Shown here: in pieces, positions 54,568 to 62,887 of the stretch
Position numbering within the stretch: position 1 is the first letter of the stretch
How the letters are laid out: every line of letters begins with the position of its first letter
Origin: Bacteroidota bacterium
Lineage (GTDB): Bacteria > Bacteroidota > Bacteroidia > AKYH767-A > 2013-40CM-41-45
Length of the DNA: 64,000 nucleotides
Direction: 5' to 3'
NCBI GenBank assembly: GCA_016708785.1
Contig: JADJFC010000014.1
Coordinates: forward strand, 186,001 to 250,000
Translations under genes and position numbers: made by a program
Notes under the pieces: generated by a model
Seen by the model: only the letters and a program-made list of their open reading frames with translations
What the model was told of the DNA's origin: nothing
Database searches by the model: none

Positions 54568-55740
54568 ATGACGATACCAATTAAAAACAGAATTGAGTCT
54601 CTCGACCTTTTGAAAGGAATCGTGATGGTAATTATGGCTCTAGACCATGTTCGTGATTACTTTCATTTTTCCGCACTCCTTTATAATCCAACGGATCCTA
54701 GTCAAACATCATTGCCCATTTATTTCACCCGATGGATCACTCATTTTTGTGCTCCTACATTTTGTTTTCTCGCCGGGATCTCTGCATTTTTAGTGGGGAG
54801 ACGAAAAACTAAAGCTGAATTAAGTTCCTTCCTCTTGAAACGCGGAATCTGGTTGGCAGTTATTGAACTTACAATTGTAAATTTCGCATGGAACTTCGAT
54901 ATTACTTTCAGTTCTTCAGGATTAGCAGTGATCTGGTCATTGGGAATAAGCATGATCTTTCTTTCAGCGCTCATACATTTACCTAAAACATGGATCATAA
55001 TTTTCAGTTGTGTCGTCATTTTTGGTCATGACTTGGCTGACAGCATTCACTATCCGCAAAACTTTTGGTGGGCGATAGTACATGATGGCGGAAGTTTTAC
55101 ATTTTTTGATCATTTTAACTTGACAATACTTTATCCAATTATTCCTTGGATAGGAGTTATGTCACTAGGTTATTGTTTCGGAAATCTATTTGAAAGTTCA
55201 TACGATCCGTTAAAGAGAAAGAAAACGATCAATATAATTGGTGCATCAACTATATCCTTATTTTTTATTGTCCGATACATAAACATCTATGGAGATCCTG
55301 AAAAATGGATTTCATATGATACTGTATTGAAAACCGGAATGTCTTTTATGGATCCAAATAAATATCCGCCATCGCTTTCCTATTTATTGATGACACTGGG
55401 GCTTGGCCTACTCTTTCTTGCAAACAGTGAACACATGAAAGGAAAAGTTGTAGATTTTTTCAGAACATTCGGGAGAGTGCCTTTTTTCTATTATATACTT
55501 CATCTATATTTAATACATCTTCTTGCACTAATTTTTGCGCAGTATTCCGGATTCGGATGGCAATCAATGATCTTTAATGATTGGGGAAATCCTTATAAAA
55601 ATTTAACCGGATATGGATTTCATCTATGGGTAGTGTATGCAGTTTGGGCAGCGGTCATATTGATCCTATACCCACTTTGCAAACGTTTCGACAATTACAA
55701 AATGAATCATAAAGAAAAATGGTGGTTGAGTTATTTATAA
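54568..55740 (+). CDS. Heparan-glucosaminide acetyltransferase-like membrane protein
   Basis: A 390-residue DUF1624/HGSNAT-like membrane acyltransferase, intact paralogue of the broken gene at 44936. N-terminal motif RIESLDLLKGIVMVIMALDH with the catalytic-type His, then YFTRWITHFCAPTFCFLAGI, GRRKTKAELSSFLLKRGIWL, about ten helices and RVPFFYYILHLYLIHLLALI. Probably moves an acyl group from cytoplasmic acyl-CoA to an extracytoplasmic sugar. The pentapeptide-repeat gene follows after 11 bases. Confidence 0.88.
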   Translation: MTIPIKNRIESLDLLKGIVMVIMALDHVRDYFHFSALLYNPTDPSQTSLPIYFTRWITHFCAPTFCFLAGISAFLVGRRKTKAELSSFLLKRGIWLAVIELTIVNFAWNFDITFSSSGLAVIWSLGISMIFLSALIHLPKTWIIIFSCVVIFGHDLADSIHYPQNFWWAIVHDGGSFTFFDHFNLTILYPIIPWIGVMSLGYCFGNLFESSYDPLKRKKTINIIGASTISLFFIVRYINIYGDPEKWISYDTVLKTGMSFMDPNKYPPSLSYLLMTLGLGLLFLANSEHMKGKVVDFFRTFGRVPFFYYILHLYLIHLLALIFAQYSGFGWQSMIFNDWGNPYKNLTGYGFHLWVVYAVWAAVILILYPLCKRFDNYKMNHKEKWWLSYL

Positions 55741-55751
55741 AAACGAATTAA

Positions 55752-56333
55752 ATGGAGCAATCATACGCAGTAAATAAAACATTCGACAGAGTAAATTTCG
55801 AAGACTCTCCTATTGCAAATGGTGAATATGAAAATTGTATTTTTAAGAATTGCAACTTTTCAAATTCTAATCTTTCCGGAGTTAAATTCATTGAATGTCA
55901 ATTCAACGAATGCAACCTAAGCATGTCTAAATTGACCGGCACCCTTTTTCGTGATGTCCAATTCAAAGATTGTAAAATGCTTGGATTACGTTTTGATACT
56001 TGCAGTGACTTTGGTTTGTCATTTTCTTTTGAAAATTGCACTCTCAATCATTCTACATTCTATAAAAAGAAAATAAAAAAAACGGTTTTTAGAAACTCAC
56101 AATTACAAGAAGCTGATTTTACGGAATGCGACCTTGCTAATTCTTTATTTGATAATTGTGACCTTACCAATACACGATTCGAACAAACAATTCTTGAAAA
56201 AGCTGACTTCACTACGGCTCATAATTATTCTATAGATCCGGAAATAAATAAAATTAAAAAAGCCAAATTTTCTTTATCACAATTACCAGGGCTCTTGGAT
56301 AAATATGATATTGTGATTAACAAGGCATTTTGA
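55752..56333 (+). CDS. Pentapeptide-repeat protein
   Basis: A 193-residue protein made of two runs of pentapeptide repeats separated by FSFENCTLNHS: CIFKNCNFSNSNLSGVKFIE and CQFNECNLSMSKLTGTLF in the first; LQEADFTECDLANSLFDNCD and LTNTRFEQTILEKADFT in the second. The two-part helix with a break resembles Qnr/MfpA-type proteins, which bind DNA gyrase, but sequence alone does not establish quinolone protection. Normal length for Qnr-like members. Confidence 0.85.
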   Translation: MEQSYAVNKTFDRVNFEDSPIANGEYENCIFKNCNFSNSNLSGVKFIECQFNECNLSMSKLTGTLFRDVQFKDCKMLGLRFDTCSDFGLSFSFENCTLNHSTFYKKKIKKTVFRNSQLQEADFTECDLANSLFDNCDLTNTRFEQTILEKADFTTAHNYSIDPEINKIKKAKFSLSQLPGLLDKYDIVINKAF

Positions 56334-56384
56334 TTTCTCTGAATTAGAATGTCGGATGTGCACGTATTCTAAAAATTAAATAAA

Positions 56385-56888
56385 ATGACAAAAAGACCGC
56401 ATTTACAATTAGAGCTTTCCCGATCAGATCAGGCCTTTGAAATTATTGGCTGGATTTCATTGATATTAATGTGGGTCTATACGCTCATGAACTATTCAAC
56501 CCTACCGGATACGATCCCGATACATTTTAATGGTGAAGGCCATCCAGACAACTTTGGAACCAGAGCAACAATCTTTATTTTCACCGGAATAGGAACTCTT
56601 ATTTTTATTGGGTTAACTGTTCTAAACAAATATCCACAAAATTTTAATTACCTGAATAAAATTACCCCGGAAAATGCACAACGACAATATACCAATGCAA
56701 CTAAAATGGTTCGGTTTTTAAAGTTGGCCATTTCTCTGATTCTATTATTAACCGTTTATGAAATTTGCCAAATTGCAACAGGTAAATCGCACGGGTTTGG
56801 AATTTGGTTCTTGCCTTTTGCTTTAGGGCTAATTTTTATTCCTGTGATTATGTATGGAATAAAATCGAGTACTAAAAAAGTGATTTGA
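56385..56888 (+). CDS. DUF1648-domain membrane protein
   Basis: A 167-residue membrane protein with the DUF1648 signature (YSTLPDTIPIHFNGEGHPDN) between TM1 (IIGWISLILMWVYTL) and TM2 (IFIFTGIGTLIFIGLTVL), plus two more helices. DUF1648 proteins are often membrane partners of transport or stress systems; the role is undefined. Convergent with, and slightly overlapping, the small membrane gene at 56872. Confidence 0.85.
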   Translation: MTKRPHLQLELSRSDQAFEIIGWISLILMWVYTLMNYSTLPDTIPIHFNGEGHPDNFGTRATIFIFTGIGTLIFIGLTVLNKYPQNFNYLNKITPENAQRQYTNATKMVRFLKLAISLILLLTVYEICQIATGKSHGFGIWFLPFALGLIFIPVIMYGIKSSTKKVI

Positions 56889-57227
56889 TGAAATTTAAAT
56901 CACTCAAAATAAAATACAGTCCGATGAAAATCACAAGTATCGCAGCAGAAGTAAATCCATACAAAATAGCATAATATAATTCCGGAACAGGATTCGTTAA
57001 TGAAAGAACACAACTTACAAAGCCCATCAGTGCTCCTATACCTGCAAACATAAATCCCTTTCTTGCTTCTTCGATTGAATAATTTTTTTGTATTCTTTAA
57101 TATGAGCCTCGATTGAAAATTCATCGTGTCCAAGGGCCATCATTTCATTACGGATATTTTCAACATCAGATTTGTTGACGATCCATTGCTGAATCTTATT
57201 AGTATTTATAGATACTGCTTCTGACAT
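56872..57227 (-). pseudogene. Small two-helix membrane protein (frameshifted)
   Basis: Reading from ATG 57225-57227 (MSEAVSINTNKIQQWIVNKS) the frame runs to HIKEYKK and then goes wrong in the 7-T run at 57083-57089 (minus-strand A-run). With one more A the protein continues NYSIEEARKGFMFAGIGALM, GFVSCVLSLTNPVPELYYAI and AAILVIFIGLYFILSD and ends at 56872: 118 residues, cytoplasmic head plus two membrane helices. Without it, a short peptide ends at 57036. I do not recognise the family. Confidence 0.65.
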
Positions 57228-57443
57228 GGTGTTAAATCTATTTTCCTCTATGAACAGGAAACAATATATAATTTTAATTACTTCCTTACAAATATTCATA
57301 CAAAGTAATTTTCCCGGGTGAGCCAGAATTTGGAATCATTCTAAAGAAGTTCGATTTGGAATAAAACAATAATATTTAGCACAGAACTATTAATTTTCGA
57401 AAAATGTAAATACCTTTTACCGGAAATTCAAATACATTTAAAA

Positions 57444-57830
57444 ATGGCTGTAAAAAAAATAAATGAGATTGATAAATATATCGCCACTTTTCCAAAGGAA
57501 ACACAAGTATACCTCGAACAGTTGCGGGCAACAATTAAAAAATCTGCACCGGATGCTGAAGAAATCATAAGCTACAAAATGCCTGCTTATAAATACAAAG
57601 GAGTTTTAGCTTACTTTGCAGGATATAAAAATCACATTGGACTTTATGCATTGGGTTCACCTCAAAAAGAATTCAAAGAAGAATTGTTAAAGTATAAAAC
57701 AGGCAAAGGATCAATCCAATTTCCACTCGACAAAAAATTACCTATTGGACTGATCACAAAAATTATCAAGTACCGCGTAAAAGAAAATGATATCAAACTT
57801 GAATTAAAATCAAAAAAGAAAAAGAAATAA
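57444..57830 (+). CDS. DUF1801 (YdhG-like) protein
   Basis: A 128-residue soluble protein with the DUF1801 pattern: IDKYIATFPKETQVYLEQLR, SAPDAEEIISYKMPAYKYKG, LAYFAGYKNHIGLYALG, and GSIQFPLDKKLPIGLITKII. The fold relates to frataxin-like/YdhG proteins; some homologues are iron chaperone-like, but function is uncertain. The Lys-rich tail is normal. The preceding gap (57228-57443) shows no other feature. Confidence 0.92.
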   Translation: MAVKKINEIDKYIATFPKETQVYLEQLRATIKKSAPDAEEIISYKMPAYKYKGVLAYFAGYKNHIGLYALGSPQKEFKEELLKYKTGKGSIQFPLDKKLPIGLITKIIKYRVKENDIKLELKSKKKKK

Positions 57831-57837
57831 TCTCACC

Positions 57838-58024
57838 ACAAATCAGCCCAATCCCTAAATCAGCTAAATCCCGGTCCTAAATCCCGGTCCGTAATCAGCC
57901 CAATCTTAAATCAGCCAAATCCGAAATCAGAGCAATCCCTAAATCAGCCAAATCCTGGTCCTAAATCAGCCCAATCCCTAAATCAGCTAAATCCCGGTCC
58001 TAAATCCCAGTCCGTAATCCAAGT
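57838..58024 (+). repeat. AATCAGCCAAATCCCGGTC degenerate repeat block
   Basis: The whole gap between the DUF1801 and GNAT genes is built from imperfect copies of AATCAGCYMAATCCC and TAAATCCCGGTC. Same motif as at 3219-3585. No spacer structure, so not a CRISPR array. Confidence 0.85.
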
Positions 58025-58026
58025 CA

Positions 58027-58401
58027 ATGCTAGTCCGCCCCTACACCCACTCCGACAAACCCAGAGTCCTCGAACTTTTCAAATTAAACACCCCTGAAAA
58101 CTTTGCGCCTTCAGAGGAAAAAGATCTTGTGGATTATTTGAACAATCACTCCGACAATTATTATGTATTGAAAGTCGACAATAAAATAGTTTGTTGTGGC
58201 GGCTACAATATATCAGAAGACCCGGAGGTTGTTAGAATTTCATGGGACATTGTGGATCCACAATACCAGGGAAAAGGATTTGGAGGAGAGTTAACTTTAT
58301 ATCGAATTGAAAAGATGAGTGAAATTCCAGGAGTAAAAACACTTTCTGTTCGCACATCACAATTAGCATATAAGTTTTATGAAAATTTGGTTTTGTGTTA
58401 A
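58027..58401 (+). CDS. GNAT family N-acetyltransferase (C-terminal frameshift)
   Basis: GNAT protein with PYTHSDKPRVLELFKLNTPE, NKIVCCGGYNISED and the acetyl-CoA loop DPQYQGKGFGGELTLYRIEK. The frame ends at YKFYENLVLC. One added A in the A-run near 58381-58384 gives YEKFGFVLKEKVKDFWAPGF and DMYKMDRAKEKYES, which completes the fold. That frame would overlap the next gene by 92 bases unless a second lost A restores a stop at 58472-58474 (ATGA overlap). Likely sequence error. Confidence 0.8.
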   Translation: MLVRPYTHSDKPRVLELFKLNTPENFAPSEEKDLVDYLNNHSDNYYVLKVDNKIVCCGGYNISEDPEVVRISWDIVDPQYQGKGFGGELTLYRIEKMSEIPGVKTLSVRTSQLAYKFYENLVLC

Positions 58402-58470
58402 AAGAAAAAGTCAAAGATTTCTGGGCACCGGGATTTGACATGTATAAAATGGATAGGGCGAAAGAAAAGT

Positions 58471-59049
58471 ATGAATCAAAAAACAGCAAATGTTATTTCA
58501 ATAATCGGACATCCGATTTTAACCTTGCCCCTATTCGTCATTTTCATTCTTTTCAAATTTGAAGAACCACAAAAAGCGCTTGCAACTTCGGCGATAATAA
58601 TTGGCGGAGTATTTATTCCTCTTGCCATCAAAACATATCTTGGTACTAAAAAAGGACAATACACTAATTATGATGTCTCCAATCAAAAACAAAGACAAAG
58701 ATGGTATGTCACTGCTATTCTCCTTTTAGTAGTTGTGCTAGTTGCGCTCTTTCTCACCGAACAATCAAAAACAATCCGCGGAAACACAGTCAGCGCATTC
58801 TTATTATTACTTACTGCCCAGCTGATGAATTTTTATATTAAGAGTTCAATGCACACGGCATTCAATTTATTTCTTGTATTTCTGATATTACCAATGAGTT
58901 CTGTTTTCGCAATTTTGTATTTAGGATTTACCTTTCTAATTGCCTGGTCAAGACTTGTACTCAAAAGACATACTTTGAAAGAAGTTGTTTCAGGTGCTAT
59001 TATTGGCCTTGTATTTGGGTTGATTTCATTTTTTACCTTACAAAACTAA
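58471..59049 (+). CDS. PAP2-like membrane phosphatase family protein
   Basis: About 192 residues, six hydrophobic segments. The PAP2 C-terminal motifs are visible: KSSMHTAFNLFLVFLILP (SxH) and WSRLVLKRHTLKEVVSGAII (SRxxLxxHxxxEVxxG). The early KxxxxxRP motif is weak (NQKQRQRWYVTAILL). PAP2 enzymes dephosphorylate lipid phosphates. I use ATG 58471 (MNQKTANVISIIGHPILTL), since the longer start reads through the GNAT tail. Confidence 0.85.
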   Translation: MNQKTANVISIIGHPILTLPLFVIFILFKFEEPQKALATSAIIIGGVFIPLAIKTYLGTKKGQYTNYDVSNQKQRQRWYVTAILLLVVVLVALFLTEQSKTIRGNTVSAFLLLLTAQLMNFYIKSSMHTAFNLFLVFLILPMSSVFAILYLGFTFLIAWSRLVLKRHTLKEVVSGAIIGLVFGLISFFTLQN

Positions 59050-59058
59050 ACTCTCACC

Positions 59059-59739
59059 ATGGATCAGGTACCTATGTATGTTTCTTTGGTTTTAGTGCTC
59101 ACGACACTTTTAGGGGCTTTCATTTTTTATTCTGCAACGAAGAATTCACGTCAAAGCCTAATGATTATTCTAATTTGGTTAACTATCCAGTCGGCAATCG
59201 CCTTAACAGGACTTTATCAGGTAACAAAAGAATCACTTCCCTGGCCGATCCTAATGATCGCACCACCGATGTTACTAATCATCGGAATGTTTATGAGTAA
59301 AAAAGGAACGCACTTTATTGATGGCCTAAACCTTAAATACCTCACTTTGCTCCATATAATTCGAATCCCTGTGGAAATTGTTCTTTATTGGTTATGCTTC
59401 TATAAAACAGTTCCTGTATTGATGACCTTCGAGGGGCGGAATTTTGATATTTTAAGCGGAATCACAGCACCATTAATTTATTATTTCGGGTTCATAAAAA
59501 AGTCAATCAGTAAGAAGGTCATTCTTGTTTGGAATTTCATTTGTATCGGTCTTTTACTGAACATTGTTATAAACGCAATTTTATCAATCCCGCTTCCCTT
59601 CCAGAAATTCGGATTTGACCAGCCTAATATCGCAGTCTTATATTTTCCGTTTGTCTGGTTGCCTTGCTTTATTGTTCCAGTTGTTCTTTTCGCACATTTA
59701 TCGGCAATTCGATTACTTAGAATGAAGGAATATAAATGA
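59059..59739 (+). CDS. Conserved membrane protein, 226 aa
   Basis: About seven hydrophobic helices (SLVLVLTTLLGAFIFYSATK, WPILMIAPPMLLIIGMFMSK, LLHIIRIPVEIVLYWLCFYK, LLLNIVINAILSIPLPFQKF, LYFPFVWLPCFIVPVVLFAH). No named family recognised. Starts 9 bases after the PAP2-like gene, so co-transcription is likely. The gap 59740-59943 after it shows no feature. Confidence 0.7.
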   Translation: MDQVPMYVSLVLVLTTLLGAFIFYSATKNSRQSLMIILIWLTIQSAIALTGLYQVTKESLPWPILMIAPPMLLIIGMFMSKKGTHFIDGLNLKYLTLLHIIRIPVEIVLYWLCFYKTVPVLMTFEGRNFDILSGITAPLIYYFGFIKKSISKKVILVWNFICIGLLLNIVINAILSIPLPFQKFGFDQPNIAVLYFPFVWLPCFIVPVVLFAHLSAIRLLRMKEYK

Positions 59740-59943
59740 TTACGGCTACAATCTTCGAAATTGTGACATAAAATGCATAAGCGTGGGTTGGGTCTTTTTC
59801 AGTTGACATTTTTTCAGGCTTCTTAAGAATTTTACTAGAAGTTGGATAAACTTTATATACATTTATGTATCTTTTAAAATCAACATCCGAGGAATTCTCA
59901 TTTGGATTATACTATTGAACAATGATACTAAACCAAAGAAATC

Positions 59944-60417
59944 ATGGATACAATGCAAATCATCAACTCATCTCCCGAGTGTGAAATTGTCAATTCGAGA
60001 GTATTAAATTTTTCAAGAGACCTTGTGTTTCGCGCATGGACTGAACCATACCATCTCAGAAACTGGTGGGGCCCTGCAGGTTTTACAAATACATTTACTG
60101 AATTCGATTTACGTCCGGGCGGAACATGGCGCTTTGTTATGCATGGTCCCGATAAAGGACATTATCCGAATGAATGTGTTTTTGTAAAAATAGAAGCACC
60201 CGAACTCATTGTCATGAATCACATTTCAGATCCGAAGTTTCAAGTTGTAGCATTGTTTGAAGAAGCTGCACATAACAAAACAATGATTACATTCAAAATG
60301 GTTTTTGATACAGAACAAGAATGTCAGGCATTGAAATCATTCGCTCCCGAAAAGAATGAAGAAAATTTTGATCGGTTAGAAAAGGAGCTTATGAAGATGA
60401 TTAGTGGGAAGAATTAG
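59944..60417 (+). CDS. SRPBCC / AHSA1-family protein
   Basis: A 157-residue START-like domain protein: LNFSRDLVFRAWTEPYHLRN, NWWGPAGFTNTFTEFDLRPG, GTWRFVMHGPDKGHYPNECV, and a C-terminal helix ENFDRLEKELMKMI. Bacterial AHSA1-like proteins bind hydrophobic ligands; the eukaryotic Aha1 comparison does not carry a function over. A palindrome follows its stop by 29 bases. Confidence 0.93.
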   Translation: MDTMQIINSSPECEIVNSRVLNFSRDLVFRAWTEPYHLRNWWGPAGFTNTFTEFDLRPGGTWRFVMHGPDKGHYPNECVFVKIEAPELIVMNHISDPKFQVVALFEEAAHNKTMITFKMVFDTEQECQALKSFAPEKNEENFDRLEKELMKMISGKN

Positions 60418-60446
60418 CTACTAAGAAAAAACTTAAACACTAAAAT

Positions 60447-60500
60447 TTTAGCCACGAATTCACGAATAAAAAATAATTTATTCGTGAATTCGTGGCTAAA
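60447..60500. repeat. CACGAATTCACGAAT perfect hairpin
   Basis: 24-base perfect arms (TTTAGCCACGAATTCACGAA and complement) with a 6-base loop, between the AHSA1-like and chitinase genes. Confidence 0.85.
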
Positions 60501-60568
60501 TAATTCTCTCCCAATTTCCAAAATCATTGAACACATTTTTTGTACATTGGCCTACTAAAATCCAATTC

Positions 60569-61870
60569 ATGTACAAAATTCTTGCAACGGCCTTCATCCT
60601 CCTTTCTTCATTAGCGTTTTCCCAAATTCCCAACCCCGCCCTTGTCGGCTACTGGCAAAATTGGAACGATGCAAATGCGCCATACAGTCAACTGGACTTA
60701 GTCGATTCGCGATATAATATTATAGAAGTTTCATTCGCGGTTCCACAAGCGGGCACAGATTACAAAATGGAATTCATTCCTGATCAGGTTTCGCAGTCGA
60801 CGCTCATCACTCAAATTCAGGCACTACAAAGCCAAGGCAAAAAAGTACTCATTAGTATGGGCGGGGCAACTGCTCCAATATCGCTTAGCAATAGTTCAGA
60901 GCGCGATACTTTTGTGAGTACAATGAATAACATCATCAACACATATGGTTTTGATGGAATTGACATTGACTTCGAAGGAAGTTCTTTATCGACAACCGGT
61001 GGCACAATTTCAGCACCAGTTGATGCGCCTATCATTAATCTGATCGATGCAGTGAAACAGATCATGAGTGATTATTATGTAAGCCATAACAAAAAGTTGT
61101 TGTTAACGATGGCACCGGAAACAGCATTTGTCCATGGTGGCCAATCGGCTTACGGTGGAATATGGGGTGCATATTTGCCGGTGATCGATGCATTGCGCGA
61201 CTCTCTCGACATTCTACAAGTTCAGCTGTACAACAGCGGAAGTATGTACGGAATTGACGGCAACATTTATTCGCAAGGCACAGCTGATTTCATTATTGCA
61301 ATGACAGAAGCAGTCATTCAAGGATTCAACACAGGTGGTGGCTCATTCATTGGTTTACCTGCAAACAAAATTGCAATTGGATTGCCTGCTTGTCCAAGTG
61401 CTGCCGGTGGCGGATATACAAATGTTGATACTGTTAAAGCTGCAATGGATTATCTGCGCGGCACAGGAACAAAGCCCGGAACATATACACTTCTGCAATC
61501 TGGCGGATATCCAACGCTGCTTGGTATGATGACATGGTCGATCAATTGGGATGCTGTGAGTACATGCGGAAGTACGTATGAGTATGCAGATAATTTCGAT
61601 GTTATTTTCAATACACCGACTAACACTCAAAGTATTGATACAAAAAAATCGTTTACAATATACCCAAATCCGGCGAATGATAAAATTTACATTTCAAGTA
61701 CAATCAATGGCAATGATAATCGTTTACTGAAAATATATAATTCCATTGGAGAAAATGTTTTATCGAGAATGCTAACTTCGGATTCAGAAATAATAAATAT
61801 TGAAGAATTGACATCTGGAATTTATATGATTTGCTTTGACAGAAAATCGAAAGTGTTCATTAAAAATTAA
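60569..61870 (+). CDS. Secreted GH18 chitinase-like protein with T9SS sorting domain
   Basis: Glycoside hydrolase family 18, about 433 residues. Signal peptide YKILATAFILLSSLAFSQ. The barrel begins PALVGYWQNWNDANAP; strand 4 carries the catalytic DxxDxDxE (FDGIDIDFEG), with VLISMGGATAP before and GMMTWSINWDA at strand 8. The sorting domain at the end is FTIYPNPANDKIYISSTI. It cleaves beta-1,4-GlcNAc polymers such as chitin outside the cell (family inference). I choose ATG 60569, which opens into the signal peptide. Confidence 0.94.
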   Translation: MYKILATAFILLSSLAFSQIPNPALVGYWQNWNDANAPYSQLDLVDSRYNIIEVSFAVPQAGTDYKMEFIPDQVSQSTLITQIQALQSQGKKVLISMGGATAPISLSNSSERDTFVSTMNNIINTYGFDGIDIDFEGSSLSTTGGTISAPVDAPIINLIDAVKQIMSDYYVSHNKKLLLTMAPETAFVHGGQSAYGGIWGAYLPVIDALRDSLDILQVQLYNSGSMYGIDGNIYSQGTADFIIAMTEAVIQGFNTGGGSFIGLPANKIAIGLPACPSAAGGGYTNVDTVKAAMDYLRGTGTKPGTYTLLQSGGYPTLLGMMTWSINWDAVSTCGSTYEYADNFDVIFNTPTNTQSIDTKKSFTIYPNPANDKIYISSTINGNDNRLLKIYNSIGENVLSRMLTSDSEIINIEELTSGIYMICFDRKSKVFIKN

Positions 61871-61923
61871 AACACAGTGATCACAAAAAACAAAATGAGA
61901 ACACGGAATTTTCTGCAGTTATT

Positions 61924-61963
61924 CTGCGTAAATCTGCGAGATCTGCGGGAGATAAATCACAAA
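61924..61963. repeat. CTGCGAGATCTGCGGGAGA dispersed repeat
   Basis: CTGCGTAAATCTGCGAGATC followed by TGCGGGAGATAAATCACAAA, in the gap after the chitinase. Matches 53901-53939. Confidence 0.55.
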
Positions 61964-61973
61964 CTATAGACTA

Positions 61974-62741
61974 ATGCAAATCAAAGACCCTGCATTCAAC
62001 TACGACCAACCGGAAATAAACTATTCCGGTCAACGAAAAACTGATCCACGGATTGCAGAGTATGTTTACAAAGCGCTTGGAAATTCCAAAACGGTTTTAA
62101 ATGTTGGTGCGGGCGCAGGTTCATATGAACCGGAGGATCGTTATGTAATCGCAGTTGAGCCCTCTCCTACAATGCGAGCACAGCGATTGAGCAACAACAA
62201 AATTCCGGCAATAAATGCAACAGCCGATTCACTACCCTTCAGCGACAAATCATTTGATGCATCAATGGCAATGGTAACTGTCCATCATTGGCCGGATCTT
62301 GAAAAAGGATTGCTGGAATTGAAGCGAGTCACGAGAAACAAAATCGTCATTATGACATTTGATCCTGATGCATTGAATGATTTCTGGAATGCAAATTATT
62401 TTCCTGAATTGATAGAGGTAGAACGACAACGATATCCCAAACTTGAACGAATCATAAAAGCGATTGGCGGCAAATCAGAGATTATAAAAATTCCAATTCC
62501 GCTTGATTGTGTCGACGGATTCCAGGAAGCTTTTTACGGAAGACCTGAAGCTTTTTTAGAAAAATCTGTACGTATTGCTCAGTCTGCCTGGGGATTTTTA
62601 CCCCCCGGACTTGAAGAAAAATATACGAATGCACTGGCTCATGATTTAAAATCCGGTGAGTGGGATAGGAATTACGGACATTTCAGGACACAGGCTACTT
62701 TTACTTGTGCATTGAGGTTGATTGTGTTTTCGATTAATTGA
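61974..62741 (+). CDS. Class I SAM-dependent methyltransferase
   Basis: A 255-residue methyltransferase: motif I TVLNVGAGAGSYEPEDRYVI, motif II region ATADSLPFSDKSFDASMAMV and motif III LELKRVTRNKIVIMTF. This is the Methyltransf_11 type seen in small-molecule methylation. The substrate is unknown. Starts about 10 bases after a dispersed repeat; single-gene unit. Confidence 0.9.
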   Translation: MQIKDPAFNYDQPEINYSGQRKTDPRIAEYVYKALGNSKTVLNVGAGAGSYEPEDRYVIAVEPSPTMRAQRLSNNKIPAINATADSLPFSDKSFDASMAMVTVHHWPDLEKGLLELKRVTRNKIVIMTFDPDALNDFWNANYFPELIEVERQRYPKLERIIKAIGGKSEIIKIPIPLDCVDGFQEAFYGRPEAFLEKSVRIAQSAWGFLPPGLEEKYTNALAHDLKSGEWDRNYGHFRTQATFTCALRLIVFSIN

Positions 62742-62860
62742 ATAATTGCCTCTATGTTGACAACCCCAAATTATCAACAACATCACTATTTATCCCCTAA
62801 AACCACCCCCTTTTTTACCTCCAAAACGTTCGGCCCTTGCCGTAAACCGCCCAACTTTTC

Positions 62861-62868
62861 TATCTTTG
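62861..62868 (+). promoter_or_regulatory. -7 promoter element of the PfkB kinase gene
   Basis: TATCTTTG, 19 bases before the ATG; fits TAnnTTTG. A TTG lies 21 bases upstream of it. Confidence 0.45.
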
Positions 62869-62887
62869 CCGAAAATCAACCAACCCC

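Noticed and set aside
56900..57133. 77-codon minus-strand frame
   Set aside because: Cys/Phe-rich nonsense composition; the neighbouring frame encodes a coherent two-helix membrane protein when one A is restored.
57838..58024. Array-like repeats that could suggest a CRISPR
   Set aside because: Units are degenerate, of uneven length and without unique spacers; no cas genes are nearby. It is simple-sequence expansion.
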